Counted from the first letter of the stretch, positions 46,701-54,521 are shown. The stretch: 64,000 nucleotides of DNA from RUG023 sp900315435 (GCA_902788205.1 CADAJJ010000010.1:28109-92108); one strand, 5' to 3'. Numbers and translations are program-made. Notes: generated by a model not told the origin, from the letters alone.

Positions 46701-47224
46701 CAGGATCCGCGGTATGGAACGATTTTGGCAGAGCAGACGCCCTTCTCGTTGGAGAAGATGACGCCGGGACTGCGATGGATCTGGCTGACAACGACACGCT
46801 CGGCACCATTGATGATGAAGGTACCGCGGTCGGTCATAAGCGGAATATCGCCAAAGAAGATTTCCTTCTCACGAATCTCGCCATTGGAGAACTCCAGGCT
46901 GATCGTGGCCTTCAGAGGCACGCTGTAGGTGCGTCCCTTCTGCTTGCACTCGCTCTCGGAGAACTTGATGTTGTCGAAATCGAACTGATAGCCCTCGTAC
47001 ACCAGTCTCATTTCCCCATTCGGGATTTCAATCGGGAACGTGGACTGAAAGACCTTCTCGAGGCCGAAGTTCGGATCGGGCGCTTGTCCCTTCTCGTAGC
47101 GTTTTCTTTGCAGGAAGCGTTCATAACTTTCAAGCTGGATTCCAATCAGGTTGGGAAGCTCGCAGACTTCCTGAAAATCGGAACCGATGTAAGAGCGCTT
47201 AACGGCTTTGCCGGCGGCTACCAT
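43703..47224 (-). CDS. rpoB: RNA polymerase beta subunit
   Basis: 1173 aa from the second ATG (47222-47224), 7 nt after GGAGG; the ATG three bases earlier is the alternative. The rifampicin pocket reads FMDQCNPLSELTHKRRLNAL: in E. coli numbering position 531 is Asn rather than Ser, 518 is Cys rather than Asn, 524 and 530 are Leu. Asn531 is known to cause natural rifampicin resistance in spirochaetes. C-terminal region includes EMEVWALEAYGAANNLQELL and the clamp-linked RGLALDLSVYDGDGN. Shorter than E. coli RpoB (1342), lacking its large lineage-specific inserts. Confidence 0.98.
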   Translation of the reverse strand: MVAAGKAVKRSYIGSDFQEVCELPNLIGIQLESYERFLQRKRYEKGQAPDPNFGLEKVFQSTFPIEIPNGEMRLVYEGYQFDFDNIKFSESECKQKGRTYSVPLKATISLEFSNGEIREKEIFFGDIPLMTDRGTFIINGAERVVVSQIHRSPGVIFSNEKGVCSAKIVPYRGSWLEFEIDEKKNLIYTKIDRRKRILGTLFLRAVGFDTREKIVAQFYKSNEVELTEDTKADYDGSYLYKDVYAEVDGEQKKILRAGDMLNGNLIDDLMQRGITKLSLVDMDKETEGTLHSDLILNCFVEEDTRHTSEGLDEPSKADVLTPIYSVLLPGEPVAIERAEKDLPDMFFSDRKYNLGDVGRYKFNKKFGGNVSTDVTTLLPEDIIHTMNYLMRVYIREKNFDDIDHLGNRRVRSVGELLQNAMSAAFSRMDKIAKERMNLMIADDSARNSAKPQDFISIKPVVAAVKEFFGSSQLSQFMDQCNPLSELTHKRRLNALGPGGLSRDRAGFEVRDVHYTHYGRICPIETPEGPNIGLIVSLANYTKVNQYGFLETPYRKVVDGIATKDVEYLDADVEENYVLAMANAKIDKDGHFLDKEVPVRHNGDYTTMPASEVDYMDVSPKQVISVAASLIPFLEHDDANRALMGCNMQRQAVPLLFPETPRVGTGMEAKAAYDSGVLVKAKRSGTVEYVSSNKIVVRPDKAEIDGEVDYYELQKYQRTNQDTCFSQKPIVNRGQHVVAGEPIADGPATQNGELALGRNILVGFVPWNGYNYEDAVLISEKVVKEDIFTTIHIHEFSIDIRETKLGAEKLTREIPNVGEKLLSSLDKDGIVRVGTIVHPGSILVGKVTPKSESDTTPEFKLLNSIFGEKAQEVRDTSLKVPHGTEGTVIDIQRLTHEENDELPAGVEETVKVLIATKRKLQAGDKMAGRHGNKGVVSRVLPEEDMPFMEDGRPLDVCLNPLGVPSRMNIGQLMETQLGWAAVNLDEWYSSPVFQSATMEQIEAKMKEAGLPTDSKVTLYDGRTGVPFVNKVFCGYIYYLKLHHLVDDKMHARSTGPYSLVTQQPLGGKAQFGGQRLGEMEVWALEAYGAANNLQELLTIKSDDMNGRVKIYENIVKGEPVSGVGTPEAFNVLMQEIRGLALDLSVYDGDGNQVPLTERDAKLINERKQKGSLDK

Positions 47225-47292
47225 CATCTACCCTCCAGAGATAAAAGGAAATCGGATATGCTCCACATGGGAGCGGGAAAAGACAGACTAAG

Positions 47293-47319
47293 CCACACGC
47301 AGGCCGGAGCCTGCGGTGG
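47293..47319 (-). other. Hairpin between rplL and rpoB (probable attenuator)
   Basis: 7-bp core stem (47298-47304 with 47309-47315) extended by 4 bp across a one-base bulge (47293-47296 with 47316-47319), minus strand, then a T-rich but broken stretch. E. coli has an attenuator in the same place to lower RNA polymerase expression relative to L7/L12. The core nearly repeats the hairpin at 38287-38306. Confidence 0.65.
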
Positions 47320-47351
47320 CGCTTGGAAGCATGGTGGGAACAATCCCAACA

Positions 47352-47735
47352 TTATTCAACAGGTTTGACCTCGACGGTGCAGCCAGCTTCCTCAAGGGCC
47401 TTCTTGGCAGCCTCGGCATCAGCCTTGGAGACGTTCTCCTTGATAGTCTTGTTGCCAGCCTCGACCAGGGCCTTGGCCTCGCCAAGACCAACCTGGGTCA
47501 GGGCACGGACAGCCTTGATCGCGGCGATCTTCTTGGCCGGATCGGAAGCCTTCAAGATCACGTTGAACTCGGTCGGCTCTTCCTTGGCAGGACCGGCAGC
47601 GGCAGCGGCGGCAGGAGCAGCTGCAGCGGCAGCAGCCTGCACGCCGAACTTCTCTTCCATAGCCTTGATGAGGTCAGAAACCTCAAGAACCGTCATGTTG
47701 GCGATAGCGTCAATGATTTCTTCTTTCGTAGCCAT
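47352..47735 (-). CDS. rplL: 50S ribosomal protein L7/L12
   Basis: Stalk protein that recruits translation factors; several copies per ribosome. 127 aa. N-terminal dimer domain (TVLEVSDLIKAMEEKFGV), Ala/Pro hinge about 35-52, C-terminal domain with KIAAIKAVRALTQVGLGEAK. Separated from rplJ by 65 nt and from rpoB by a hairpin. Confidence 0.97.
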   Translation of the reverse strand: MATKEEIIDAIANMTVLEVSDLIKAMEEKFGVQAAAAAAAPAAAAAAGPAKEEPTEFNVILKASDPAKKIAAIKAVRALTQVGLGEAKALVEAGNKTIKENVSKADAEAAKKALEEAGCTVEVKPVE

Positions 47736-47800
47736 ATTACCTTCTCCTCAATATCTTTATTCCAATCGTAGCAGGTTACAAGAACGAAGACTAAGACTGG

Positions 47801-48343
47801 TTAGTTAGCAGCGGGAGCTTCCGGGGCGGCGCCACCGGCGGCTTCCATTTTCTTCTGATACGCAAGCAGCGTAGCAGCCAGCTTCTGGACAGGAGCCTTC
47901 AAGGTTCCCATCAACATGGCAAGCAGATCCTTCTTCGAAGGCAGCTTGCTGTAGGCCAGGAGCTGAGCGGCGTCCATGAACTTGCCGTCCACCAGACCGC
48001 CCTTCACGTCAACCGGAGCACCCTCGTCCTTGACATCGAAAACCACCTTGGCGGCGACGTTCGCGCTATCGCCCTTTACCAGGACGATACCGGTCGGTCC
48101 CTGCAGCTGGGAAGCATCGACTTCCTTGTTGAGCTGCTCCAGAGCGATCTTGGCATAGGTGTTCTTGACAACGCGGTAGTTGTTCTGCTCCTTCAGAAGA
48201 CCCTTGCGGATCTTGGTGAGCTGCTCAACGGTCATGCCGCGATAGTCGGTGAAGATGAAGCTGTCGTACTGGGCGAACTCATCCTTCAACGCCTTGACGG
48301 CGGCTTCCTTTTCAGGAGTTACACGAGTCTGATAGTTTTCCAT
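47801..48343 (-). CDS. rplJ: 50S ribosomal protein L10
   Basis: Base of the L7/L12 stalk. 180 aa. YDSFIFTDYRGMTVEQLTKI-type N-terminal RNA-binding domain, and a C-terminal helix followed by a Gly/Ala/Pro-rich end. 13 nt after rplA, so the usual long L10-binding leader of E. coli is absent. Confidence 0.96.
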   Translation of the reverse strand: MENYQTRVTPEKEAAVKALKDEFAQYDSFIFTDYRGMTVEQLTKIRKGLLKEQNNYRVVKNTYAKIALEQLNKEVDASQLQGPTGIVLVKGDSANVAAKVVFDVKDEGAPVDVKGGLVDGKFMDAAQLLAYSKLPSKKDLLAMLMGTLKAPVQKLAATLLAYQKKMEAAGGAAPEAPAAN

Positions 48344-48356
48344 AATTCCCTACTCC

Positions 48357-49049
48357 TTATTTGACCGCGTTCAACAGGTTGGCACTCTCGATCCGCACGC
48401 CCGGTCCCATGGAGGAAGAGAGCGAGACGGAGACGATATAGTCGCCCTTTGCGTCGGACGGCTTCTTGCGGACAATCTCGTCAACGACAGCCTTGGCGTT
48501 CTCGGCGACCTTGCTGGCGTCCATGGAAACCTTACCGACGGCAAGATGGATGACATTCGTCTTGTCGGTGCGATATTCGGTTCTTCCAAGGGACAGCTCC
48601 TTGACGGCCTGGGCCACATCGAAGGTCACGGTATGGGTCTTGGGGTTCGGCATCAAGCCTTTGCGACCAAGAATCGGGCCGAGACGACCGACATCCTTCA
48701 TCATATCCGGAGTGGCGACCGCGACATCGAAGTCCAGCCAGCCTTCCTTGATCTTCTGGATCAGGTCGTCATCGCCAACATAGGTGGCGCCGGCGGCCTT
48801 GGCCTCGTCAGCCTTGGCACCCTTCGCGAACACGAGCACGCGCTTCTGGGCGGCGAACTGGTTCGGCAGGACGACGGTGTCGCGGACGCTCTGGCTCTTC
48901 TTCAGGGTCAGCTTGACAGCGAGCTCGACCGTCTCGTCGAACTTGGCGTAAGCCATCTCCTTGACCAAGGCGGCAGCCTCGTCAATGGTGTAGTTCTTCG
49001 AATGGTCGATCTTCTTCGCGCTAGTAAGATACTTCTTTCCGTGTGCCAT
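48357..49049 (-). CDS. rplA: 50S ribosomal protein L1
   Basis: L1-stalk protein that helps E-site tRNA leave; also a translational repressor of rplKA in many bacteria. 230 aa. GPILGRKGLMPNPKTHTV around 125-145 is diagnostic, with VSSSMGPG-like SLSSSMGPGVRIE near the end. 2 nt after rplK. Confidence 0.97.
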   Translation of the reverse strand: MAHGKKYLTSAKKIDHSKNYTIDEAAALVKEMAYAKFDETVELAVKLTLKKSQSVRDTVVLPNQFAAQKRVLVFAKGAKADEAKAAGATYVGDDDLIQKIKEGWLDFDVAVATPDMMKDVGRLGPILGRKGLMPNPKTHTVTFDVAQAVKELSLGRTEYRTDKTNVIHLAVGKVSMDASKVAENAKAVVDEIVRKKPSDAKGDYIVSVSLSSSMGPGVRIESANLLNAVK

Positions 49050-49051
49050 AG

Positions 49052-49480
49052 TTATTTCTCCACCTCAACGCCCATGCTGCGAGCAGTACCGGCGACGACC
49101 TTCATAGCGGACTCGAGCGAGTTGCAGTTCATATCGTCCAGCTTCTGCTTGGCGATGTCCTCGAGCTGGGCCTTGGTCAGCTTGCCGACCTTGGTCTTGT
49201 TCGGGGTACCCGAAGCCGTCTGAATGCCCAGAGCCTTCTTGATCAGGATGGATGCAGGAGGAGTCTTCAGGATGAACGAGAACGTTCTGTCCGCATAGAC
49301 AGAGATGACGACAGGAACAATCAGACCAGCATCGAATTTCTTCGATCTCTCGTTGAATTCCTGGACGAACTTTGGCGCGCTGACTCCATGAGGGCCAAGA
49401 GCCGGTCCGATCGGGGGTGCCGGCGTGGCTTTCTGAGCCGGGCACTGCAGCTTGATGACGGCAGTAACCTTCTTTGCCAT
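49052..49480 (-). CDS. rplK: 50S ribosomal protein L11
   Basis: Forms the GTPase-associated centre with 23S rRNA. 142 aa. AVIKLQCPAQKATPAPPIGP (proline-rich N-terminus) and AGTARSMGVEVE at the end are diagnostic. GGAGAGG ribosome site. Preceded by a 194-nt spacer after nusG. Confidence 0.97.
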   Translation of the reverse strand: MAKKVTAVIKLQCPAQKATPAPPIGPALGPHGVSAPKFVQEFNERSKKFDAGLIVPVVISVYADRTFSFILKTPPASILIKKALGIQTASGTPNKTKVGKLTKAQLEDIAKQKLDDMNCNSLESAMKVVAGTARSMGVEVEK

Positions 49481-49674
49481 ATTTCCTCTCCTTACGTGTT
49501 GCGACCTGCCTGAGTTGGCTGATAGATCCGGTCGACACGCTGGTAATAGCGCCCACCATACGGTAGGGCTCCCACGACTTGGAACACAGGTCCCAAGTGA
49601 GTGTCAAATACGAAACGGACGTATGTAAAAAATCAATGCAAGCGCAAGCCGGGTGATGGACGTCCCTCCACCAC
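49481..49674 (-). other. 194-nt nusG-rplK spacer
   Basis: No ORF of note. Contains a 6-bp ACTTGG/CCAAGT stem (49577-49582 with 49593-49598) and TTGACA (49604-49609 on the minus strand) without a matching -10. This is where an L1 (or L11) autoregulatory site would be expected, but I cannot identify the L1-binding fold by eye. Confidence 0.35.
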
Positions 49675-50247
49675 TCAGACTTCGTCGTCCTTCACCACCT
49701 TGAGGAAATCGACCTCGACAGGGGTGGAACGACCAAAAATCCCCACGCTGATGCGCAGGCTGTTCTTTTCCAGGTTGACCTCGTCGACCACCCCGGTGAA
49801 GGACTCGAACGGACCATCGATGATCTTGACACGGTCGCCGACCGCGAAGGTCTGCTTCGGCCTGAACACCTGGTCGGCTGGAAGGTCGCCGGTCTTCTGG
49901 AAGATACTCTTCACCTCTTTCTCAGAAAGCGGCACCGGCGGCTTCAGGCGGTCGGCGTCGGCGGTCAGGAATCCGGTCACGCCGTTGATACGGGTGATTT
50001 GGAAGCACCAGGCCCTCCAGGTATTCTCGGGAAGGTCAAGTTGGACAAGGATATAGCCAGGGAGAATCTTCCGCTTGGTTTCCTTTTTCACGCCGTCCTT
50101 CAACTCATAGACGGTCTCGAAAGGAACTTTGGCGTCAAGGCACACCTGGGCGAAGCCAGGATCAGTCTCGCGCATCTTCTTGATGATGCGTTCGATCTTC
50201 TGCTCATAACCCGAATATGTGTGTACGACGTACCAGCCCTGTGCCAT
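49675..50247 (-). CDS. nusG: Transcription elongation/antitermination factor NusG
   Basis: Binds the RNA polymerase clamp and links it to Rho or S10. 190 aa, normal. NGN domain (GWYVVHTYSGYEQKIERIIK and FPGYILVQ-like LPGYILVQLDL) and C-terminal KOW domain (VGDRVKIIDGPFESFTGVVDEV). 17 nt after secE. Confidence 0.97.
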   Translation of the reverse strand: MAQGWYVVHTYSGYEQKIERIIKKMRETDPGFAQVCLDAKVPFETVYELKDGVKKETKRKILPGYILVQLDLPENTWRAWCFQITRINGVTGFLTADADRLKPPVPLSEKEVKSIFQKTGDLPADQVFRPKQTFAVGDRVKIIDGPFESFTGVVDEVNLEKNSLRISVGIFGRSTPVEVDFLKVVKDDEV

Positions 50248-50264
50248 ATCTCAATCCTATTAGA

Positions 50265-50444
50265 CTAGAACAACAAATAGACAAGCTTGAGCAGGACGAA
50301 ATCGACCAGCCCAAGAAACACTGCCACCAATACGGTGGAGATGACAACGACTTTTGTTGAAGAAGCGACATTCTCTTTCGATGGCCACACGACCTTCCTC
50401 AGCTCGCTGCGGCAATCCTTGAAATACTGAATCAGTTTCTTCAT
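50265..50444 (-). CDS. secE: Protein translocase subunit SecE
   Basis: Essential clamp of SecY. 59 aa, the short single-helix form: amphipathic FKDCRSELRKVVWPSKENV motif followed by one hydrophobic membrane segment (about 30-57). Start set at ATG 50442-50444, 8 nt after AAGGAG; a GTG codon precedes it. Lies just after tRNA-Trp. Confidence 0.95.
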   Translation of the reverse strand: MKKLIQYFKDCRSELRKVVWPSKENVASSTKVVVISTVLVAVFLGLVDFVLLKLVYLLF

Positions 50445-50469
50445 CACTGTCTCTCCTTGGGGAAAAAAA

Positions 50470-50569
50470 TTCGAGGAGCAGACAGGCCACGAGGGATTCG
50501 AACCCCCAACATCCGGTTTTGGAGACCAGCGCTCTACCGTTGGAGCTAGTGGCCTATTTGCTCCTCGAA
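50470..50569 (-). repeat. 11-bp inverted repeat bracketing tRNA-Trp, followed by T7
   Basis: TTCGAGGAGCA (50470-50480) and its exact inverse (50559-50569) lie 2-3 nt outside the tRNA. On the minus strand the second arm is followed at once by TTTTTTT (50463-50469, one A between). The arms can pair into a processing stem, or act with the T-run as a terminator-like structure ahead of secE. Confidence 0.7.
50483..50555 (-). tRNA. tRNA-Trp (CCA anticodon)
   Basis: 73-nt cloverleaf read on the minus strand: acceptor AGGCCAC/GTGGCCT with G discriminator, D arm with AGCTCCAACGGTAGAGC, anticodon loop CTCCAAA (anticodon CCA), T arm GGGGGTTCGAATCCCTC. The 3' CCA is not encoded. It lies between rpmG and secE, a place where tRNA-Trp is often found in bacteria. 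Confidence 0.95.
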
Positions 50570-50576
50570 AGGTTGC

Positions 50577-50753
50577 TTATTTGATCTTCGCTTCCTTGTG
50601 CGGAGTATGCTTGCGATCGAACGGGCAGTACTTGTTGAACACGAATTTCTCCTGGGAGTTCTTCCTGTTCTTCTCGGTCGTATAGTTCTTGCGACCACAG
50701 ACGGTGCACTGCAGAGCGATCTTCTCGACACTGGTTTTCTTCTTCTCAGCCAT
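50577..50753 (-). CDS. rpmG: 50S ribosomal protein L33
   Basis: 58 aa, read on the minus strand from ATG 50751-50753 to TAA 50577-50579. IALQCTVCGRKNYTTEKNRK and KYCPFDRKHTPHKE are typical. Cys16, Cys19 and Cys43 are present, but the fourth zinc position is Asp46, so the zinc site is incomplete. Sits between tRNA-Thr and tRNA-Trp; all share one transcript with secE-nusG. Confidence 0.93.
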   Translation of the reverse strand: MAEKKKTSVEKIALQCTVCGRKNYTTEKNRKNSQEKFVFNKYCPFDRKHTPHKEAKIK

Positions 50754-50791
50754 AGCTCTATGCTCCTCGGCGAAACATCACCATAAAAAAG

Positions 50792-50864
50792 AGCCTTCGA
50801 GCGGATTTGAACCGCTGACCCCCACCTTACCAAGGTGGTGCTCTACCAACTGAGCTACAAAGGC
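50792..50864 (-). tRNA. tRNA-Thr (GGT anticodon)
   Basis: 73-nt cloverleaf on the minus strand: acceptor GCCTTTG/CGAAGGC with one G-T pair, D arm TAGCTCAGTTGGTAGAGCA, anticodon stem CCACC/GGTGG with loop TTGGTAA (anticodon GGT), T arm GCGGTTCAAATCCGC. CCA is not encoded; the trailer is C followed by six T. First gene of the operon. Confidence 0.95.
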
Positions 50865-50906
50865 ATTACACACAAACATCACGCTTTCTGTAAAGACGCA
50901 CTCGTT

Positions 50907-50935
50907 ACGTTACCAAGGACATCTTTCTTTGTCAA
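50907..50935 (-). promoter_or_regulatory. Promoter of the tRNA-Thr-rpmG-tRNA-Trp-secE-nusG-rplKAJL-rpoBC operon
   Basis: TTGACA (50930-50935), 17 nt, TAACGT (50907-50912) on the minus strand, about 36 nt before the tRNA-Thr 5' end. Confidence 0.8.
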
Positions 50936-51171
50936 TACGCCCGGGATGGGAATTCCCGAACTTGGAGCACGTCACCCACCATAGCAGAAAACCGGGCTTC
51001 GCGTCCACTCCTTCTCGGCCAAACCATCATCAGGAAGCGAGGAGACGCTCTTCGGCCGATCCGGCCTCCACCACCATGATTCCGGACTTCTCTCGCGCGC
51101 GGGTATAGATAATGGACACGGGGAAGACACGCAAATTTCCGAGCAGGCAACTCGCCTTTTTTCGTCCACCT
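50936..51171. other. Intergenic region between tRNA-Thr operon and glgP
   Basis: No convincing gene. GCCCGG (50939-50944) and CCGGGC (50992-50997) form an inverted repeat around a GGGAATTCCC palindrome (50948-50957). A 29-codon minus-strand frame starting at a GTG near 51122 (MSIIYTRAREK) has no ribosome site and no match known to me. Confidence 0.4.
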
Positions 51172-51180
51172 TGCTATAGT
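51172..51180 (+). promoter_or_regulatory. Extended -10 promoter of glgP
   Basis: TGCTATAGT, an extended -10 (TATAGT at 51175-51180) with no good -35. Expected start near 51187, 28 nt before the glgP GTG. Confidence 0.55.
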
Positions 51181-51214
51181 GCTTGCTAGAAAGCTTTTGA
51201 AGGAAGAATCACCC

Positions 51215-53731
51215 GTGAACACACAGAGCAATACCCGTTTTGGAAGGAAACCAGCAGACATCGCGCAGGACTTTGCCGAGCATCTGAAATACAGTGAGGA
51301 CGCCGACGTCTACCACACCTCTCCCGAGGGTCGCTACAACGCCATCGCGCTGACTATCCGCGACCGTATCATCCAGCAGTGGGAAACCAGCAGGAGGACC
51401 CAACGTGCCCAAGACTCCAAGCGGGTCTATTACCTTTCCCTCGAGTTCCTGATGGGCAGGGCGATGACCAACAACATCATCAACCTCGGTTTGGAGAAAG
51501 AGGTCCGCGAGGCGCTTGCCTCCATCGGCTACACCTATGAGGAGCTGGCCGATGTCGAGCCCGACGCCGGACTGGGAAATGGAGGCCTGGGACGGCTAGC
51601 CGCCTGTTTCATGGACTCGCTGGCTACGCTGGAATACCCCGCCTATGGCTATGGGATCCGCTACAACTACGGCATTTTCCGCCAGCAGATCGTCCACGGC
51701 TACCAAGTCGAGCAACCTGACGACTGGCTCCGCGACGGAAACCCTTGGGAAATCCAGAGACCGGACACGGTCTACCCTGTCCAATACGGTGGCAAGGTGG
51801 AGATGATCCAGGAGAATGGCCGCGACTGCTACAAGTGGATTCCCGACGAGCGGGTGCTCGGCATGGCATACGACACTCCGATCATCGGCTACGGCGCCAA
51901 GACGGTCAACACGCTCCGCCTGTGGTCCGCCAAGGCGACCGCTGAGTTCAACTTCAAGGAGTTCGACCAGGGAGATTACACCCAGGCCGTCCGTGACAAG
52001 ATCCAGGCAGAGACACTCAGCGAGGTGCTCTACCCCAACGACACGCTCTATCTGGGCAAGGAGCTGAGGCTGAAACAGCAGTACTTCTTCGTCACCTGCA
52101 GCCTGCAGGACATCATCCGCCGTTTCAAGAGGCATCACAGCGACTGGAGCCAGTTCCCCGACTGCGCGGCCATCCAGATGAACGACACCCACCCTTCGCT
52201 TGCCGTGCCGGAATTGATGCGGCTATTGGTCGACGAGGAAAACCTGGACTGGGAGCCCGCATGGGACATCACCGTCCGCACGCTGGGCTACACCAACCAC
52301 ACGCTGATGCCGGAAGCATTGGAAAAATGGTCCCTCCCGATGTTCGAGAAGTTGCTTCCCAGACACCTGCAGATCATCTATGAAATCAACCGCCGCTTCC
52401 TGCAGAAAGCGGTCAGCTTCTTCCCGATGCAGGGCGACAAGCTGGCCAAGGTGAGCATCATCGAGGAATCCGACCCGAAGCAGATCCGCATGGCCAACCT
52501 CGCCATCATCGGCAGCCACAGCACCAACGGCGTCGCCGCATTGCACTCCGAGCTGCTGAAGACCAAGATGTTCCCCGAGTTCAACCTGATCTTCCCGGAG
52601 CGCTTCAACAACAAGACCAACGGCATCACCCAGAGACGCTGGCTGCTTGACGCCAATCCGGCCCTGGCATCCCTAATCACCAGCGCCATCGGCGATGGCT
52701 GGATCACCGACTTCAGCCAGATCGGGCTTCTGAAGCCATTCGCCAAAGAGCCCTCCTTCCTGGAGCAGTTCGCCAAAATCAAGCAGCAGACCAAGGCCGA
52801 TGCCGCAGCTTGCATCCGCAAGGATTGCGGCCACGTCGTCAACCCGGGCATGCTCTTCGACACGCAGGTCAAGCGGATCCACGAATACAAGCGCCAGTTG
52901 CTCAACATCCTGCATGTCGTGCTGCTGTACAACGACCTGAAGAACCATGGCGAGATGACCAAGGGCATGACGCCTACCACCTTCTTCTTCGCAGGCAAGA
53001 GCGCTCCCGGTTATGTGAACGCCAAACTGATCATCAAGTTCATCAACAACGTCTCCAAGGTGGTCAACTCCGATCCGGAGACCCGTGACCAGCTGCAGGT
53101 CTTCTTCCTGCCCAACTACCGCGTCACCCTGGCAGAGCACATCATTCCCGCCAGCAACATCAGCGAGCAGATTTCCACCGCGGGAACCGAAGCCAGCGGC
53201 ACAGGCAACATGAAGTTCATGATCAACGGAGCCCTGACGATGGGAACCTTGGACGGGGCGAACGTCGAGATGGCCGAAGCGGCAGGCAGGGAGAACATGT
53301 TCATTTTCGGACATACCGAGGAGGAAATCGCAGCCTTGGCCGGCACCTATGACCCTTGGGAATGGATCAACAAGGACGACGGAATCAAGGCGATGGTCGA
53401 ACTGGTCCGCAGCGGCTTCTTCAATGTCAACGAGCAGGGAATCTTCGACCCGCTCTGGTCCAGCCTGTTCGACCAGGGTGACCGCTACTTCCTCTTCGCC
53501 GACCTGGCCATGTACCGCGACGAGCACAGGAAAGCCCTGGAACTCTATCGCGACAACCAGCATGCATGGAACGAGAAAGCGGTCCTGAACATCGCCAGCA
53601 GCGCGAAGTTCTCCAGCGACCGTACCATCGACGAGTATGCCAACGAGATCTGGCACCTGAAAAAGTGTCCGGTCCCCCAGAACACGACGGTCGAGACGGC
53701 ATTGCTCAACGCCAAGAGTCTGAAACACTAG
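51215..53731 (+). CDS. glgP: Glycogen/starch/alpha-glucan phosphorylase
   Basis: Pyridoxal-phosphate enzyme releasing glucose-1-phosphate from alpha-1,4-glucans. 838 aa from GTG 51215, 8 nt after AAGGAAG; the frame extends to a GTG at 51179 inside the promoter, so that is rejected. Motifs: YYLSLEFLMGRAM, DAGLGNGGLGRLAACFMDS near 95-115, DVKRIHEYKRQ-like QVKRIHEYKRQLLN, and the PLP-lysine region TEASGTGNMKFMINGAL. Followed by a strong terminator; no glgA/B/C nearby. Confidence 0.97.
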   Translation: MNTQSNTRFGRKPADIAQDFAEHLKYSEDADVYHTSPEGRYNAIALTIRDRIIQQWETSRRTQRAQDSKRVYYLSLEFLMGRAMTNNIINLGLEKEVREALASIGYTYEELADVEPDAGLGNGGLGRLAACFMDSLATLEYPAYGYGIRYNYGIFRQQIVHGYQVEQPDDWLRDGNPWEIQRPDTVYPVQYGGKVEMIQENGRDCYKWIPDERVLGMAYDTPIIGYGAKTVNTLRLWSAKATAEFNFKEFDQGDYTQAVRDKIQAETLSEVLYPNDTLYLGKELRLKQQYFFVTCSLQDIIRRFKRHHSDWSQFPDCAAIQMNDTHPSLAVPELMRLLVDEENLDWEPAWDITVRTLGYTNHTLMPEALEKWSLPMFEKLLPRHLQIIYEINRRFLQKAVSFFPMQGDKLAKVSIIEESDPKQIRMANLAIIGSHSTNGVAALHSELLKTKMFPEFNLIFPERFNNKTNGITQRRWLLDANPALASLITSAIGDGWITDFSQIGLLKPFAKEPSFLEQFAKIKQQTKADAAACIRKDCGHVVNPGMLFDTQVKRIHEYKRQLLNILHVVLLYNDLKNHGEMTKGMTPTTFFFAGKSAPGYVNAKLIIKFINNVSKVVNSDPETRDQLQVFFLPNYRVTLAEHIIPASNISEQISTAGTEASGTGNMKFMINGALTMGTLDGANVEMAEAAGRENMFIFGHTEEEIAALAGTYDPWEWINKDDGIKAMVELVRSGFFNVNEQGIFDPLWSSLFDQGDRYFLFADLAMYRDEHRKALELYRDNQHAWNEKAVLNIASSAKFSSDRTIDEYANEIWHLKKCPVPQNTTVETALLNAKSLKH

Positions 53732-53750
53732 ATCCGGATGCGAAGGAACG

Positions 53751-53777
53751 ACCGGCTCCTCGACGGGGCCGGTTTTT
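53751..53777 (+). terminator. Terminator of glgP, shared with DUF554 gene
   Basis: 9-bp stem (53751-53759 with 53765-53773, one G-T pair), 5-nt loop, TTTTT. The DUF554 stop on the other strand is 6 nt away, so the stem probably serves both genes. Confidence 0.85.
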
Positions 53778-53782
53778 CGTCG

Positions 53783-54472
53783 TCAGAAACGGGCAAAGAC
53801 CTTGCCCACCAGCGGGGCGAGGACGATGGCGGGAAGGTAGTCTCCCGCCTTGGTCTTGCGCAGGCCAAGCAGGTTGCAAGACACCATCAACAGCAGCACA
53901 CCCCCGACGGCCCCCATTTCGTTGATTCCGGCATCCCCAAGACAAGGCTGCAGCCAGCCACCACAAAGGGTGAAGAAACCCTGGTAGAGCAACAGGCTCA
54001 GGGCACTGAAAGCCACTCCAGGACCATAAGCGGCTCCGAAGGCGACCGACATGCAGCCATCCATCACGGATTTGACCAGCAGGAGCTGATAGTCGTGGGA
54101 GGTCCCTGCCTGGATCGAACCGACGATAGCCATGGCCCCGGTGCAGAACAATACCGAGGCGGACAGGAAACCCGTGGCGAAACCGGAGGCTTCCCCCCTT
54201 CCCGAGGTCAGTTTCTGCAGGCGCACCCCGAGATGCAGGACCCGGTCCTCGATGTGAAGCGCAGTCCCGAGGAATCCCCCGAGAACCACGCTGCACACCA
54301 TCGTCAGATAGGACGCGCTCTTCATGGCCATCCCGAGTGCGATGACGGCGGTGACAAAGCCGGTGGATCCGATGACGATGTCCTGATAGGACGCCTTGAT
54401 CCAGCGACGAAGCGACACCCCGAGCAGGGTGCCGGCAATGACGGCAATGCAGTTCACATACGTGGCAAGCAT
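53783..54472 (-). CDS. DUF554 family membrane protein
   Basis: 229 aa from the ATG at 54470-54472; an in-frame ATG 9 nt upstream gives 232 aa. Six or seven hydrophobic segments; begins LATYVNCIAVIAGTLLGVSLRRW, the usual DUF554 start, with SGFATGFLSASVLFCTGAMA and VKSVMDGCMSVAFG further on. Function unknown; possibly a transporter-like membrane protein. No ribosome site; TACGAT lies 7 nt before the preferred ATG. Divergent from the MocA-like gene. Confidence 0.85.
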   Translation of the reverse strand: MLATYVNCIAVIAGTLLGVSLRRWIKASYQDIVIGSTGFVTAVIALGMAMKSASYLTMVCSVVLGGFLGTALHIEDRVLHLGVRLQKLTSGRGEASGFATGFLSASVLFCTGAMAIVGSIQAGTSHDYQLLLVKSVMDGCMSVAFGAAYGPGVAFSALSLLLYQGFFTLCGGWLQPCLGDAGINEMGAVGGVLLLMVSCNLLGLRKTKAGDYLPAIVLAPLVGKVFARF

Positions 54473-54512
54473 ATGTGCCATCGTAACGCAAAGGCCGGTG
54501 GCACTGAAAGAG

Positions 54513-54521
54513 TGCTATACT
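54513..54521 (+). promoter_or_regulatory. Leaderless extended -10 promoter of the MocA-like gene
   Basis: TGCTATACT: extended -10 with TATACT at 54516-54521. The ATG follows after exactly 6 nt, so the A is at the expected transcription start. No -35 and no Shine-Dalgarno. Confidence 0.6.

Noticed and set aside
51036..51122. 29-codon minus-strand frame beginning MSIIYTRAREK
   Set aside because: No ribosome site, no recognised family; may be chance or a gene remnant.
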